From Paenalcaligenes niemegkensis (GTDB lineage: Bacteria; Pseudomonadota; Gammaproteobacteria; Burkholderiales; Burkholderiaceae_B), in the NCBI RefSeq assembly GCF_022230885.1, contig NZ_JAKGCT010000004.1, forward strand, positions 2,232,001-2,296,000: a DNA stretch of 64,000 bases. Direction: 5' to 3'. The notes beneath the pieces are model-generated. The model saw only the letters and a program-made list of their open reading frames with translations, had not been told where the DNA came from and did not search any database. Position numbers and translations under genes: made by a program. Positions within the stretch are counted from its first letter, which is position 1. Each line of letters opens with the position of its first letter. Below, in pieces: positions 13,812 through 23,346 of this stretch.

Positions 13812-14482
13812 TTATCCTTGTTGACTCAAATAAACCAGGCATCGCTGGGCGTCTAGCTCGGGAACCCTTAGAGGTTTCACGTGGTCAACTGACCATGAGG
13901 TTTGTTGTGTAAGTTCTAGAATTTCATTTTCCGGCTGGCGTCCCTTCATAGCTAACATCCGTCCATTTTGGGATATATGTTGTCCAGCCAAAGTGACAAA
14001 GTCGACTAACGAAGCAAAGGCGCGAGATATTACTATATCGGCGGCATAAGGGGTAATAGTCTCGACTCGCTGATGCGTTGCCTTCAGGTTAGGTAGAGCC
14101 AATACAGCTGACATCTGACGTACAAATGCCATTTTTTCTCTACGGCATCAACACACACCACTTCCCATTCTGGGTTAACTATAGCCAAGACGACTCCGGG
14201 CAAGCCAGCACCAGATCCCACATCCATAATTCTGGCACTACTTTTGTTTTTTTCAGCCAGTTCCTGCTGAATAGGAAGCACTACCGACAAACTATCAAAA
14301 ATGTGCTGGACCAGCATTTGCTCGGGATCACGCACCGCAGTCAAATTATATGTTTTGTTCCATCGCTGCAATTGCGAGATGTACTTAAGCAGCTTTTCGT
14401 GCTGCACCATGTCTGGCGTCAATCCCAAACTAGTACACGCCCCATTAAGACGTGCCGAAAATTCTATGCTCTTATCACTCAT
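13812..14482 (-). CDS. rsmG: 16S rRNA (guanine527-N7)-methyltransferase (one frame break)
   Basis: SAM-dependent methyltransferase acting on G527 of 16S rRNA. The N-terminal part contains [27 protein letters not shown] and the SAM-binding loop [15 protein letters not shown]. The rest ([28 protein letters not shown]) lies in a shifted frame. The break is at the T run 14132-14137, and adding one base joins VEKK to MAFVRQ to make 223 residues. The start overlaps the mnmG stop by four bases (ATGA). Confidence 0.95.
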
Positions 14483-16395
14483 GCCGCACTTCTCGCCTGT
14501 CCTAGGCGTTTTAAATAAACCAGTAGCACTGAGACTGCTGCCGGTGTCACACCAGAAACCCTACCTGCCTGCCCAATTGTTTGCGGCCTGGCTGCCTCTA
14601 GTTTAAGGACCACCTCGTTTGACAGGCCTTTTATTTTTGAATAATCAATACTCTCAGGAATAAGCTGTTCGTCAAAAGATGCTTGTCTCTTAACTTCAGT
14701 CTGCTGGCGGGTGACATAACCGGCATACTTCACTTCTATTTCGACTTGAGTTTCAACAACCGGATCTAAGCCCAAGTCACTCAACACTTGGGTGCCGTCT
14801 TTACTTACTAGCTGTCCCAGGGTCTGATATTTAATTTCAGGACGCTTCAACAGGTCATGTAGTGAGTATTCTCTTTCAATTCCCTGCCCTAAGACCGCAT
14901 GTAATGTTTCACGTGAAACTAACGTTGGATTTATCCAGGTTCCTCGCAGACGTTCTATTTCGCTGGCGACAGCATCACGTTTACGATTAAAAGCGTTCCA
15001 GCGCTCGTCATTTACAAGCCCCAGTTTTCTACCGACCTCTGTAAGACGCTGATCTGCGTTATCTTCACGCAAACTTAACCTATATTCCGCACGCGAGGTA
15101 AACATCCGATACGGCTCGGTTACGCCACTAGTAATGAGATCATCAACAAGAACGCCCAAATATGCTTCATTTCGCTTAGGCGTCCAGGCTTCCTCTCCCC
15201 TGATCTGCAATACAGCATTAATACCGGCCAATAGCCCTTGAGCTGCAGCCTCTTCGTAGCCGGTAGTACCATTGATTTGCCCAGCGAAGAACAAAGCATT
15301 AATTGCCTTGGTTTCTAAAGAAGGTTTCAAGGCTCGAGGATCAAAATAGTCGTACTCAATAGCATAGCCAGGGCGCATGATACGTGCATTTTCAAGACCT
15401 GGAAGGCTTTGCACAATACCTATCTGTATATCAAAAGGCAAGCTAGTAGATATGCCATTGGGATAGATTTCTGTGCTGGTAAGCCCCTCTGGTTCAAGAA
15501 ATACTTGATGACTCGATTTATCAGCAAAACGATGAATTTTATCTTCAATGGAAGGGCAATAACGGGGACCCACCCCTTCGATCGTTCCCGAATCGCTATA
15601 CATAGGAGAGCGATCCAAACCAGAGCGGATAATATCGTGCGTACGCGCGTTGGTGTGAGTAATCCAGCACGGCATCTGCCGGGGGTGCATGGCCGCATTA
15701 CCTAAATAGGAGAAGACCGGTATAGGATTGCTATCACCATGCTGCAGCTCTAACTTAGAATAATCTATGGTTGTGGAATCAATGCGCGGCGGTGTCCCTG
15801 TCTTGAGTCGACCTTGGGGTAACTTCATTTCTTTTAATCTCTGTGCAAGCGTAATGGCAGGTGGATCCCCTGCCCGGCCGCCAGAGTAATTGTCTAACCC
15901 AACATGAATTCGACCATTTAGAAATGTTCCAGCTGTTAGTACCACAGCCTTCGCTTTAAAACGAAGACCAATCTGGGTTACAGCTCCTACCACTCGATCT
16001 CCTTCTAAAAGCAAATCATCCACAGCTTGCTGGAAAACCATCAAATTAGGCTGATTTTGTACTGTCTGTCGAATTGCTGCTCTGTACAGGGATCGATCTG
16101 CCTGGGCTCGCGTAGCGCGCACAGCAGGTCCTTTGGATTGATTTAAAATCCTGAATTGGATTCCGGAATAATCCGTTGCCATCGCCATCGCGCCTCCTAA
16201 TGCATCCACTTCTTTCACCAAGTGGCCTTTGCCAATACCTCCAATAGAGGGATTGCAGGACATTTGGCCTAGCGTGTCTACATTATGGGTGAGCAACAGC
16301 GTAGAGGCGCCGGCGCGCGCAGCTGCTAAGGCCGCTTCGGTACCCGCGTGGCCACCGCCGACGACGATAACGTCAAACTCGTCTGGATAAATCAT
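14479..16395 (-). CDS. mnmG: tRNA uridine-5-carboxymethylaminomethyl modification enzyme MnmG
   Basis: FAD protein that, with MnmE, builds cmnm5U at the wobble position of tRNAs. It is intact at 638 residues. It has the N-terminal dinucleotide-binding motif [19 protein letters not shown], the family signature [23 protein letters not shown], and the C-terminal helical domain that binds MnmE ([20 protein letters not shown]). In Bordetella-type chromosomes this gene borders the origin. A parS-like 16-mer lies within the coding sequence at 14905-14920. Confidence 0.98.
   Translation of the reverse strand: MIYPDEFDVIVVGGGHAGTEAALAAARAGASTLLLTHNVDTLGQMSCNPSIGGIGKGHLVKEVDALGGAMAMATDYSGIQFRILNQSKGPAVRATRAQADRSLYRAAIRQTVQNQPNLMVFQQAVDDLLLEGDRVVGAVTQIGLRFKAKAVVLTAGTFLNGRIHVGLDNYSGGRAGDPPAITLAQRLKEMKLPQGRLKTGTPPRIDSTTIDYSKLELQHGDSNPIPVFSYLGNAAMHPRQMPCWITHTNARTHDIIRSGLDRSPMYSDSGTIEGVGPRYCPSIEDKIHRFADKSSHQVFLEPEGLTSTEIYPNGISTSLPFDIQIGIVQSLPGLENARIMRPGYAIEYDYFDPRALKPSLETKAINALFFAGQINGTTGYEEAAAQGLLAGINAVLQIRGEEAWTPKRNEAYLGVLVDDLITSGVTEPYRMFTSRAEYRLSLREDNADQRLTEVGRKLGLVNDERWNAFNRKRDAVASEIERLRGTWINPTLVSRETLHAVLGQGIEREYSLHDLLKRPEIKYQTLGQLVSKDGTQVLSDLGLDPVVETQVEIEVKYAGYVTRQQTEVKRQASFDEQLIPESIDYSKIKGLSNEVVLKLEAARPQTIGQAGRVSGVTPAAVSVLLVYLKRLGQARSAA
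14905..14920. promoter_or_regulatory. parS: parS-like site inside mnmG
   Basis: TGTTTCACGTGAAACT matches the widely conserved parS palindrome TGTTNCACGTGAAACA at all but the last base. It lies 2 kb from parB. Confidence 0.8.
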
Positions 16396-16795
16396 TGTAG
16401 TAGAACAGAAATTCGATAAAAACTCATTATACGACCGCCGCGCAACCCTTTCAGATTTTAATCTTGTAAAACAACAGTTAAGGCTAATTTCGAAATTTAA
16501 AGAAGCTCGAAAACACCTTTAATTGCTTAACTGTCAGTGCCGCTACGCGGTTATTAGCTTTACTTCAGCACGGATGAGTAATTTTCTCTTTAACAGACTC
16601 TAAATCAGCATATAGAAATGTAGACGTTAACATTGACCTGTTCAGGCGAATAGCGTTTTTACTCAGGAAAACCTTCAAAGAACCTATTTGCTTATAAGCA
16701 TTATCGAATAAATTACTTTTAATTCACTTCATACTGAATGACAGATTCGGAAAGCTACCCCACTCGGACTATCTTAACTCTTGCTAAACCAGTCA

Positions 16796-16811
16796 GGTTC
16801 CACGTGAAACA
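16796..16811. promoter_or_regulatory. parS: parS-like site
   Basis: GGTTCCACGTGAAACA differs from TGTTNCACGTGAAACA only at the first base. It is about 400 bases upstream of the mnmG start, in non-coding DNA. Confidence 0.75.
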
Positions 16812-16952
16812 TACCGTGTTATGCCTGATCAATCCATTCCGTTTATGTTTTGTTGTACTTGCTGTTGAATATCTCGAGCTTGCATCTAAACGTATTCTCA
16901 ACAAGACCCCTCCTACGACAATACAGGCTATTCGAAAATCTTACTTCAACAT

Positions 16953-16968
16953 GGTTTCACGTGAAACC
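16953..16968. promoter_or_regulatory. parS: parS-like perfect palindrome
   Basis: GGTTTCACGTGAAACC keeps the 14-base core GTTTCACGTGAAAC and is perfectly palindromic, extending to 20 bases with the flanking AT and AT. Only the outermost consensus bases differ. Confidence 0.75.
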
Positions 16969-16993
16969 ATAGGGCTCTGAGCCATAGCAAGCA

Positions 16994-17009
16994 TGTTCCA
17001 CGTGGAACA
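16994..17009. promoter_or_regulatory. parS: parS-like perfect palindrome, variant core
   Basis: TGTTCCACGTGGAACA is a perfect palindrome 25 bases from the previous site. It carries symmetric C/G changes at positions 5 and 12 relative to TGTTTCACGTGAAACA, so it is a symmetric variant, probably still a ParB site. Confidence 0.65.
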
Positions 17010-17737
17010 GCCTAAACCAAATAGACTAAGCTAAAAAGCCTATTTATAACTCTACCTATAAGCCGTGCACCCCTTATCCAAAATCGAACTCTATCAGCAT
17101 GCTAAAACACTATTATCAGGAGAGCATGCGCCATGTGCCGCCTAAACCAAAGCTAACGTTGGCCGACTTGGTAAAAGTGTGTTTAAGGGCCTGCTACCCC
17201 AGCTTAACATTGAGAGCTTCGGATCAATGCGCCTGTGGATTCACTGTCACCGATAGATGACAGGCTACATACTGAGAATCAGCATAGAATTAGGCCAATG
17301 GTCAGCACGAAGAATTTTCCATGAACGTCAAAGTTGGGTAGCCGCATGTGCCTTTGCCAGGACAGTATTTATTTGCCCTATGAACAGTGGATAACATCTC
17401 GATATTTATTTCTCCGTTGTCTCAGGCCCATAACACATGCAGCTTAAGCGCTCACCATCTTGTGGGTAACTATGTGCATAACCTGTGTGGCACCAAGGAT
17501 AACTTTTATGCTTTCCACTGATTGAGCCAGACTTCACCCAAGCGCTCATTACTCTGGGTCAAGAGAGAAAAGGATGTTAACGAGTAATTTCCCCTACCCT
17601 TAGCCCTACCCCGGAAAAACCAAAAACAGGGGTTTTCAAAGATGAAATGGAGACTCAGGCAAAAAACCTGCCCTCGCCCCAATACTTAAAAACCCGTGCA
17701 AGAGGATTAGCTTAGCCCGCGAGGGAATAGGAGGGAC

Positions 17738-17764
17738 AAAAAAAGCGCCGTATTTAGGCGCTTT
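17738..17764 (-). terminator. Intrinsic terminator after the cold-shock gene
   Basis: AAAGCGCC (17742-17749) pairs with GGCGCTTT (17757-17764) around a seven-base loop. On the minus strand it is followed by a U run (A run 17738-17744). It lies 33 bases beyond the cold-shock gene stop. Confidence 0.85.
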
Positions 17765-17796
17765 GGAATCAGCATGGCTTAAAAAGCACTGATTTT

Positions 17797-18009
17797 TTAT
17801 TCTTGCATAGGTCGTATCGCAGCGGCTTGCAGCCCTTTAGGACCTTGCTGTACCTCGAACTCTACTGGCTGCCCTTCGTTTAACGAACGAAAACCGCGGC
17901 CATCGATCGCGGTAAAGTGAGCAAATACATCTGCATCGCCAGAATCAGGGCTAATAAAGCCGAAGCCTTTTTCAGCGTTGAACCATTTAACTTTGCCGGT
18001 TTGAACCAT
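17797..18009 (-). CDS. Cold-shock domain protein (CspA family)
   Basis: Single-stranded nucleic acid binding protein that melts RNA structure. At 70 residues it is a bare cold-shock domain with RNP1 [11 protein letters not shown] and RNP2 VFAHFTAI. Aromatic residues W11, F18, F20, F31 and H33-type positions are conserved. It is monocistronic with its own terminator. The roughly 290 bases upstream (18010-18300), shared with a divergent aminotransferase gene, could hold a long 5' leader typical of csp genes, but no specific motif was recognised. Confidence 0.93.
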   Translation of the reverse strand: MVQTGKVKWFNAEKGFGFISPDSGDADVFAHFTAIDGRGFRSLNEGQPVEFEVQQGPKGLQAAAIRPMQE

Positions 18010-18300
18010 AATTTACAGCTTCCTGATAAAAACGTATAAAAGTTTGACTACGACTCAGTAGCAACCGTATTCAAAAACCGGGCTGATTATTGTCTGGCAA
18101 ACCGCAAACAGGCTAAGCGCGATAAATTAGCACTTGCTTCTGAATCAATGTCAGCGAAAGCATAACCATGCAGAGCGTCGTTTACCAATACCAACATACC
18201 CCAATGTCGTATTTTTTCGTCATATAGTTATGAAAAAAACGTTATTTATCCATGCGGCTTCTGACGCATCATTAAAAATAATCCAGGGCATTAATCCACT

Positions 18301-19476
18301 ATGAGTATCAAGTCAAAACTGCCAAATGTAGGCGAGACCATTTTTACGGTGATGAGTCGATTAGCCATCGACCATAACGCAATCAACTTAGGGCAAGGCT
18401 TTCCTGATTTTGAGACAGATCGCGGTCTGATCGACTCAGTACATCAAGCCATGCTTGAAGGTCATAATCAGTATGCTCCCATGAGTGGCCACCCATTACT
18501 GAAGTCAGCAATCGCAACCAAGACCAAAACACTGTATGGGGCAAGCTATGACACAGATTACGAGCTAACCGTCACTAACGGAGCTAGCCAGGCCTTGATG
18601 GCGGCCATTCTGGCGCTGGTACACCCCGGAGATGAAGTAATCGTCATAGAGCCGTTCTACGACCTCTACTTGCCATGTATAGAGTTAGCTGGGGGCTTTG
18701 CAGTAATTGTGCCTATGGTGGCCCCTAAAAGCCCTGTGGATAGCTATTACATCGATTGGGAAGCTGTGGAAAAGGTTATCAGTAGCAAAACGCGGTTATT
18801 GATTCTTAATTTCCCGCATAACCCTACAGGAATCAGGTTGAAACCTCAGGATTTAGATGCTCTTGAACATCTTGTGCATAACTTTGGAATCACCCTTTTA
18901 TCTGACGAAGTTTATGAGCACCTGATTTTTGATAACCATCCTCATTTAAGTTTATCCACACGGGAAAGCTTGCGTGAGAACTCAATTATCGTCTCTTCTT
19001 TCGGTAAAACCTTCAGTGCTACTGGATGGAAGCTTGGATATTGTCTGGCACCAGCAAAATTCAGTAAAGAAATCCAGAAAGTGCACCAATATATGGTTTT
19101 TTGCGTCGCGACTCCGATGCAGGTTGGTTTGGCCCGGTATATGGAGGACTCTGCTACCTACAATGATTTAGCTAAGTTTTATCAGAAGAAACGTGACTAT
19201 TTGTTCAATGGGCTGCTGAACACTGCTTTTGAGCCTATGCAAAGCGAAGGGACTTTCTTTTTACTAGCTTCCTACCAAGGCTTGTCTACAAAAAATGAGA
19301 TCGAATTTAGTCAGTGGTTAACGCAGGAACATGGGGTTGGGGTGATACCCGTTTCTGCTTTTTACCAAGATCCGAAGTCTGTCGCTGCAAACCACCAGCT
19401 TGTACGATTTTGTTTTGCAAAGCAGGATCATACCCTGGCTAGAGCAATTGAGCGTTTAGAGAAAATATCTAGATAA
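18301..19476 (+). CDS. Methionine-type aminotransferase (YbdL/MtnE-like, class I)
   Basis: PLP enzyme of aminotransferase class I/II, 391 residues, closest in memory to Escherichia coli YbdL, which prefers methionine and aromatic amino acids with 2-oxo acids. Shared landmarks include SKLPNVGETIFTVMS, NLGQGFPDF, NQYAPMSGHPLLK, the PLP-lysine motif SSFGKTFSATGWKLGY, and FCFAKQDHTLARAIERL near the end. It is a single gene transcribed away from the cold-shock gene and followed by a strong terminator. A role in methionine salvage is inferred from the family. Confidence 0.88.
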   Translation: MSIKSKLPNVGETIFTVMSRLAIDHNAINLGQGFPDFETDRGLIDSVHQAMLEGHNQYAPMSGHPLLKSAIATKTKTLYGASYDTDYELTVTNGASQALMAAILALVHPGDEVIVIEPFYDLYLPCIELAGGFAVIVPMVAPKSPVDSYYIDWEAVEKVISSKTRLLILNFPHNPTGIRLKPQDLDALEHLVHNFGITLLSDEVYEHLIFDNHPHLSLSTRESLRENSIIVSSFGKTFSATGWKLGYCLAPAKFSKEIQKVHQYMVFCVATPMQVGLARYMEDSATYNDLAKFYQKKRDYLFNGLLNTAFEPMQSEGTFFLLASYQGLSTKNEIEFSQWLTQEHGVGVIPVSAFYQDPKSVAANHQLVRFCFAKQDHTLARAIERLEKISR

Positions 19477-19514
19477 ATCATTAAATTAGCAAAGTTATAC
19501 AAATTTACCTACAG

Positions 19515-19545
19515 CCCTTTCATGTTTTTTCAGAAAGGGTTTTTT
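19515..19545 (+). terminator. Intrinsic terminator after the aminotransferase
   Basis: CCCTTTC (19515-19521) pairs with GAAAGGG (19533-19539), followed by six T residues. It isolates the upstream gene from the first DnaA-box module. Confidence 0.85.
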
Positions 19546-19680
19546 CGTTTGCAGCATAAAAAAACAGAAAGACGTTTACGAATGAGTGGTGACGTTTTCA
19601 GTGTAGGCACCAAACTCAGCTAAGGCAAGGGCGATTTGGTCTGGGCATTGAAGACAGGAAGTTGGAAGGTAATCATTAGT

Positions 19681-19925
19681 TATTCAATAACATCTATATA
19701 TATCTAATAAGACTAATGGGTGTCTGTGGATAACTAGAACAAGTCTCTAAGGTCCAATAACTACGGGCTTTTCAAGCTTTAAATTCCCCCGGATAACAGC
19801 AAAGTTTCACGTGGACAGATTGCGCATAACTTTTACAGTGCATAAGTAAATACACCTTGTACCCTTACTATCCACACCCTGTGCACAAAGGCTCTCTCTA
19901 GGGCTTATCCACAGGCACCTATGAC
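19681..19925 (+). other. oriC: Origin-like DnaA-box module, copy 1
   Basis: The AT-rich tract ATCTATATATATC is followed by TAA-TAA-GAC-TAA (19705-19716), three of four matching the DnaA-trio (TAR read 5'-3'). Then comes the short GC-richer spacer TGGGTGTC and a perfect DnaA box TGTGGATAA (19725-19733). Further right are weaker boxes (TGCGCATAA, AGTGCATAA, CTATCCACA at 19868-19876) and a perfect TTATCCACA at 19915-19923. This matches the published basal unwinding layout of trio, GC spacer and DnaA box. A parS half-like GTTTCACGTGG lies inside. No coding frame is convincing here. Confidence 0.7.
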
Positions 19926-19970
19926 AAAAAACTTTTAAACCCTGTAGCTTCAGCACTACAAAGGTAGAAC

Positions 19971-21035
19971 TCAGCAACTGGAATCGTTGGAAAGTGAGAA
20001 CTCTTGCCCTGTCTCCAGAATTAAACGATTTTCTGGCCAGCGTAACGCTGCCAGGTAAAAATGATTCTCAGGAGCGAGGATTTCGGGGTGCCGTTCACGC
20101 CAGCGAGCTCCGACCGAGAAATCCACGCAAAAAACATTTTTTTCTGTCCGTGCCATTCATGACAGTCAATGTCGTCAAAAAGCTGGCTAAACCTGGATGC
20201 CTTGGGACTAAATTTAAATAAGCGCCAATAGTGACCGATCACCACTGGAACATCGTCTTTGTATGTATCCCACCAACGAGTGCGGTCTGTAAAACGCCAT
20301 TTATTACCGATAAAAAACGGAGCTGGTGCTTGTTGTTCGAGGCCGGAGGTAAGCACTTTTATTGGATTGTGCTGACGTTCCAAAATTTCGTAGTCAGCAA
20401 TCGTCTGTAAAAGGGAGGCTGAATCTGAGGATTTTCCAAAGCTTCAGCCCATTCCAGAATTACTTTTTGATATTCCCTTTCTAATCCACTCTGCTCGGCA
20501 ATCAGCGTCGTCTCTTTTTCCCATGCACGATAAGCCTGCAAAAGGTCGGTATAGGTGGAGTTTCTGAGAGTTTCAATCGCGTCTTCATTCCAGCAAGCAT
20601 GAACGATACGAATGTCATCACGTTCCAGGGCTAGCGGAAGTGTTTTTAAAAATTGTGGAAACTCATCCAGTTCTGTTTTCGTGGCCTTGGTGTAAGGCGC
20701 ATAGAAAGCATTGTCCCTTTGCTGACGTTCTTCAAAAAACCAGCCCGATCCATCCTTTGCATCATTGAGTAAAAGGTTCAGCTCATGATTTCCGATGATG
20801 GCTGAAGCCAGTTTTTTTCTACCAGGCTTCGTACCTTTCGTAAGACACCAGGGCTATCGTTACCACGATCACAAAGGTCACCAACAAAAACAAGGTGACG
20901 CTGGTCTGGATGGTGGCCGTCAGTGTCGTAACCCAGATGCCCAAGAAGGGATTCCAGAGCATGGAGTTCTCCATGTACATCTCCCACGATATCCAGAGCA
21001 ACGTTAGGAAGTTTGCGTATAAATAGTTGGGGCAT
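19971..21035 (-). CDS. PPP-type metallophosphoesterase (three frame breaks)
   Basis: Calcineurin-like phosphoesterase of about 355 residues after correction. The metal-binding motifs occur in order: DIVGDVHGE (residues 15-23), VFVGDLCDRGND, IIGNHEL, IVHACW and VIGHYWRLF. This set resembles the bacterial serine/threonine and diadenosine-tetraphosphate phosphatases, but the substrate cannot be told from sequence. The frame is lost at the T runs 20812-20818 and 20137-20143 and the A run 20409-20412, each one base short. It is enclosed by two similar DnaA-box modules. The start MPQLFIRKLPNVALD at 21035 is the first plausible ATG. Confidence 0.85.
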
Positions 21036-21060
21036 GGTTGGACTCAGAGGAAAAGAGATT

Positions 21061-21300
21061 CTTTTATTAATAACTACTATATATACCTAATAATAGTAAT
21101 GGGTGTCTGTGGATAAGTAGAACAGATCGTTCTAGCCGTTATCACAAGCGGCTTTGGCGCTGTTTTTTAGCTGTTGAGAAACGGCATTAAGGGATAGGAC
21201 AGTTTCTGCATAAGTTTTGTGGATAACTTTGAAGCGGCACTTGTTCATAAAACTTCAACAAGTTATGCACAACCCTTCGCTATAGAGCTTATCCACAGCT
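21061..21300 (+). other. oriC: Origin-like DnaA-box module, copy 2
   Basis: Same plan as copy 1 but cleaner. AT-rich ACTATATATACC is followed by TAA-TAA-TAG-TAA (21088-21099), four consecutive DnaA-trio units, then TGGGTGTC and the perfect DnaA box TGTGGATAA (21108-21116). A second TGTGGATAA lies at 21218-21226, TTATGCACA at 21263-21271 and TTATCCACA at 21289-21297. The core TAATGGGTGTCTGTGGATAA is identical in both copies, and the end boxes lie 181 bases (here) and 190 bases (copy 1) from the first. It ends just before the urease terminator. Confidence 0.75.
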
Positions 21301-21310
21301 AAAAAACAAT

Positions 21311-21332
21311 AAAAAACGGCCTTAAAGGCCGT
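21311..21332 (-). terminator. Terminator of the urease operon
   Basis: ACGGCCTT and AAGGCCGT form an eight-base stem with a one-base nominal loop (in practice shorter stem, larger loop). On the minus strand it is followed by a U run (A run 21311-21316). It lies 36 bases beyond the corrected ureG stop. Confidence 0.8.
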
Positions 21333-21367
21333 CGTGAAATTTATTTTTCAGCTTTGTTACATTAAGC

Positions 21368-22020
21368 TCAGGGCAAAAGCAGTCCTTCTTTCTTGATGAA
21401 ATCGATGACTTCCTGCACGCCAGAATTAGTCTTTAGGTTGCACATCAAAAAGGGCTTATCCCCCGCATACGTTTGGCATCTTGCTCCATTACCTCAAGTG
21501 ACGCGCCTACATGAGGCGCCAAATCGGTCTTGTTAATGAGCAGCAGATCAGACTTTGTAATGCCTGGGCCGCCCTTGCGAGGGATCTTTTCCCCGCTGGC
21601 GACATCGATGACATATATGGTGAGATCCGATAATTCCGGGCTGAATGTAGCGGCCAGGTTATCGCCCCCAGATTCGATAAATACAACGTCGGTGTCGGGA
21701 AATTTCGCAAGCATGCGATCTATAGCTTCCAAATTAATAGAAGCATCTTCCCGTATGGCCGTATGTGGGCATCCGCCCGTTTCCACACCCAAGATGCGTT
21801 CGGCAGGTAAAGCACCTGAAATAGTCAGCAGGCGCTGATCTTCTTTGGTGTAAATATCATTGGTAATGGCAATCAGATCAAACTCTGGGTGCATGCGCTT
21901 GCCTAACATTTCAAGCAAGGTGGTCTTGCCTGATCCTACCGGGCCCCCTACCCCTACCCTCAAGGGAGGCAACTTTTTGGTGCGTTGGTTTGAGTCTGGA
22001 GTTTGGGCAGAAGTTTGCAT
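21368..22020 (-). CDS. ureG: Urease accessory GTPase UreG (one frame break)
   Basis: SIMIBI-class GTPase that drives nickel transfer into urease. It shows the P-loop [15 protein letters not shown], the metal-binding CPH motif in [13 protein letters not shown], and the G4-like [10 protein letters not shown]. The frame is lost at the C run 21460-21464 after MRG. One added base continues as [24 protein letters not shown] to a TGA at 21368, giving 217 residues. It is the last gene of the operon, 11 bases after ureF. Confidence 0.96.
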
Positions 22021-22031
22021 AACCGTACCTT

Positions 22032-22729
22032 TTAAGAACGAAATAGACGATTGAATTGATGTTCATGGCGGGAGGACACAACAGCGTACTGGGGGCGAAC
22101 GACTGGACCTTGGGTGGCGCCGATGTGCTGCGTGCCAGAGCCTCGTTAACGGTGGAAGGTAGCAGTGCCAGCCCTGTTGTGAGGATCTGTTGTCCGGCGA
22201 CCTGACCTAAAGGCACGCTTTTAATGGCAGCCGTTACCTGGTTCTCAAGCCATGTGTAGAAAAAAGCGGTTAGTGCGGCTGTTTTATCGATGTTCAAGGA
22301 GTAGGCAGCCAGTGAATGTACCGCTGGCAACGTCATGGGCTGAAGCTGCTGTAACTGTTTTTGCCGTTCAGAGCTATACCAACGTAGTTCACTGGCCAGT
22401 TTGTTGAGAGACCACCCCATTTGGGTGGTTTCCAAGCGGATTTCGCTGGTTTCACGTAACGCATAAAAATAGCTGTTCCAGTGAACGACGTCTTCAAAGC
22501 GTTCGCTTGACCACGCGTCGTACAGTAATGCCCAAATGGGGCCTTCAGAGTGCGCTACAACCCATTGAAGCTGCTGGCTGATCCAATCAGAGGCGCTATG
22601 CTTGTCATGTATCAGTCCTATTTCCACGGCCCCCTCGAGGCCTTGCGAGTAGCTGTAGCCACCAATAGGCAGAGCGGGGGATGACAGTTGAAGAATGGCT
22701 CCCAATTGAGCCATATCCAGGTTAAACAT
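22032..22729 (-). CDS. ureF: Urease accessory protein UreF (one frame break)
   Basis: Part of the UreD-UreF-UreG activation complex and regulator of the UreG GTPase. It starts [32 protein letters not shown] at 22729. The frame is lost at the G run 22091-22095, and with one base added it ends [11 protein letters not shown], the usual UreF C terminus, at 22032 (232 residues). As read, the frame joins the 3' end of a shifted ureE upstream and overruns into ureG, which mimics a UreE-UreF fusion but is an artefact. Confidence 0.95.
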
Positions 22730-22745
22730 TGCCGAAGTCGCTTGC

Positions 22746-23341
22746 TCAGTCGTGGTGAGGCCCGTGTCCGCCATGGCCGTGATCGTGTGTGTGGTCGTGA
22801 TGGGGATGGCCGTGTGAAGATTCGGGTTCATTTGCTGTGAACGCCGCTTGTGCCAGCGCATAGTCTTCATCGAAGCTTTCATCATGACCATGGCGATGGC
22901 CTCCCCGTAAGCGCCAACATCAGGGTTAAACGCAGCCTGCACCTGATCAAGTGTCAGGCCACCCAACTGGGTAAGCATGTCAACAAGCACAGGGTCATGC
23001 TCAAGCTGTAGATAGCCATCACCTACTTCGAGCGTGACGTGCCGATTGCCTAAGTGGTAGGCTGCCCTGGTTAATTGCAGGTTTGAGCCGCTGGTGATGC
23101 GCAGCACAGTTTCGCGCGCTGCGCGCACCATGATAAGTTCGCCATTGGCATCGGCTAGCCAGTCACCATCCACCAGTACTAGTCCGTGCTCTAGTGCCAG
23201 GCCGACCTCCTCGCCGGTATTCAGCTTAAGTCGCTGGCGGCTGCGTCGGCGGTCTGCAAAGCTTAATGTCACTACTGGTACATTATGGCGCTGACTTTCA
23301 TCAGCCTGGTCGTGGCTGAGTCGTTGTTGAAAAATTCGCAT
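22746..23341 (-). CDS. ureE: Urease nickel chaperone UreE, His-rich tail (one frame break)
   Basis: Nickel-binding dimer that supplies the metal to UreG. The N-terminal domain ([19 protein letters not shown]) and the metal-binding domain with [12 protein letters not shown] are open. The frame breaks at the C run 22913-22916. One added base reads [17 protein letters not shown] and then a tail dense in histidine ([16 protein letters not shown]) up to the TGA at 22746, giving 198 residues. The His tail suggests nickel storage. It lies five bases after ureC and 16 before ureF. Confidence 0.95.
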
Positions 23342-23346
23342 AATTA

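Larger units (their letters stand above)
16396..17737. other. Gene-free parS-bearing region upstream of mnmG
   Basis: I see no convincing gene in these 1.3 kb. An 80-codon open frame at 16738-16980 spans two parS-like sites and resembles no family I know. The stretch holds three parS-like palindromes, an exact 12-base direct repeat (GCCTAAACCAAA at 17010-17021 and 17140-17151), and several imperfect DnaA boxes near 17385-17490 (AGTGGATAA, TGTGGGTAA, TGTGCATAA). It is the most likely partition/origin-proximal spacer. Confidence 0.6.

Noticed and set aside
13872..13887. parS-like GGTTTCACGTGGTCAA in rsmG
   Set aside because: The right half-site is not conserved (about 11 of 16 matches).
17385..17500. 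Third DnaA-box cluster (AGTGGATAA, TGTGGGTAA, TGTGCATAA)
   Set aside because: Most boxes carry a mismatch and no AT-rich tract or trio array adjoins them, so I did not call it an origin module.
19803..19818. parS-like AGTTTCACGTGGACAG inside module 1
   Set aside because: Only about 11 of 16 consensus positions match and the palindrome is broken on one side.
20778..21035. Truncated phosphatase pseudogene fragments
   Set aside because: All three breaks are single-base homopolymer losses, and every metal-binding motif is retained in order, so an intact gene is more likely.
21911..23341. A 476-codon frame that reads as a UreE-UreF fusion
   Set aside because: Two homopolymer contractions (22913-22916 and 22091-22095) explain it. 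With them repaired, UreE ends in its His-rich tail at 22746 and UreF starts at 22729.
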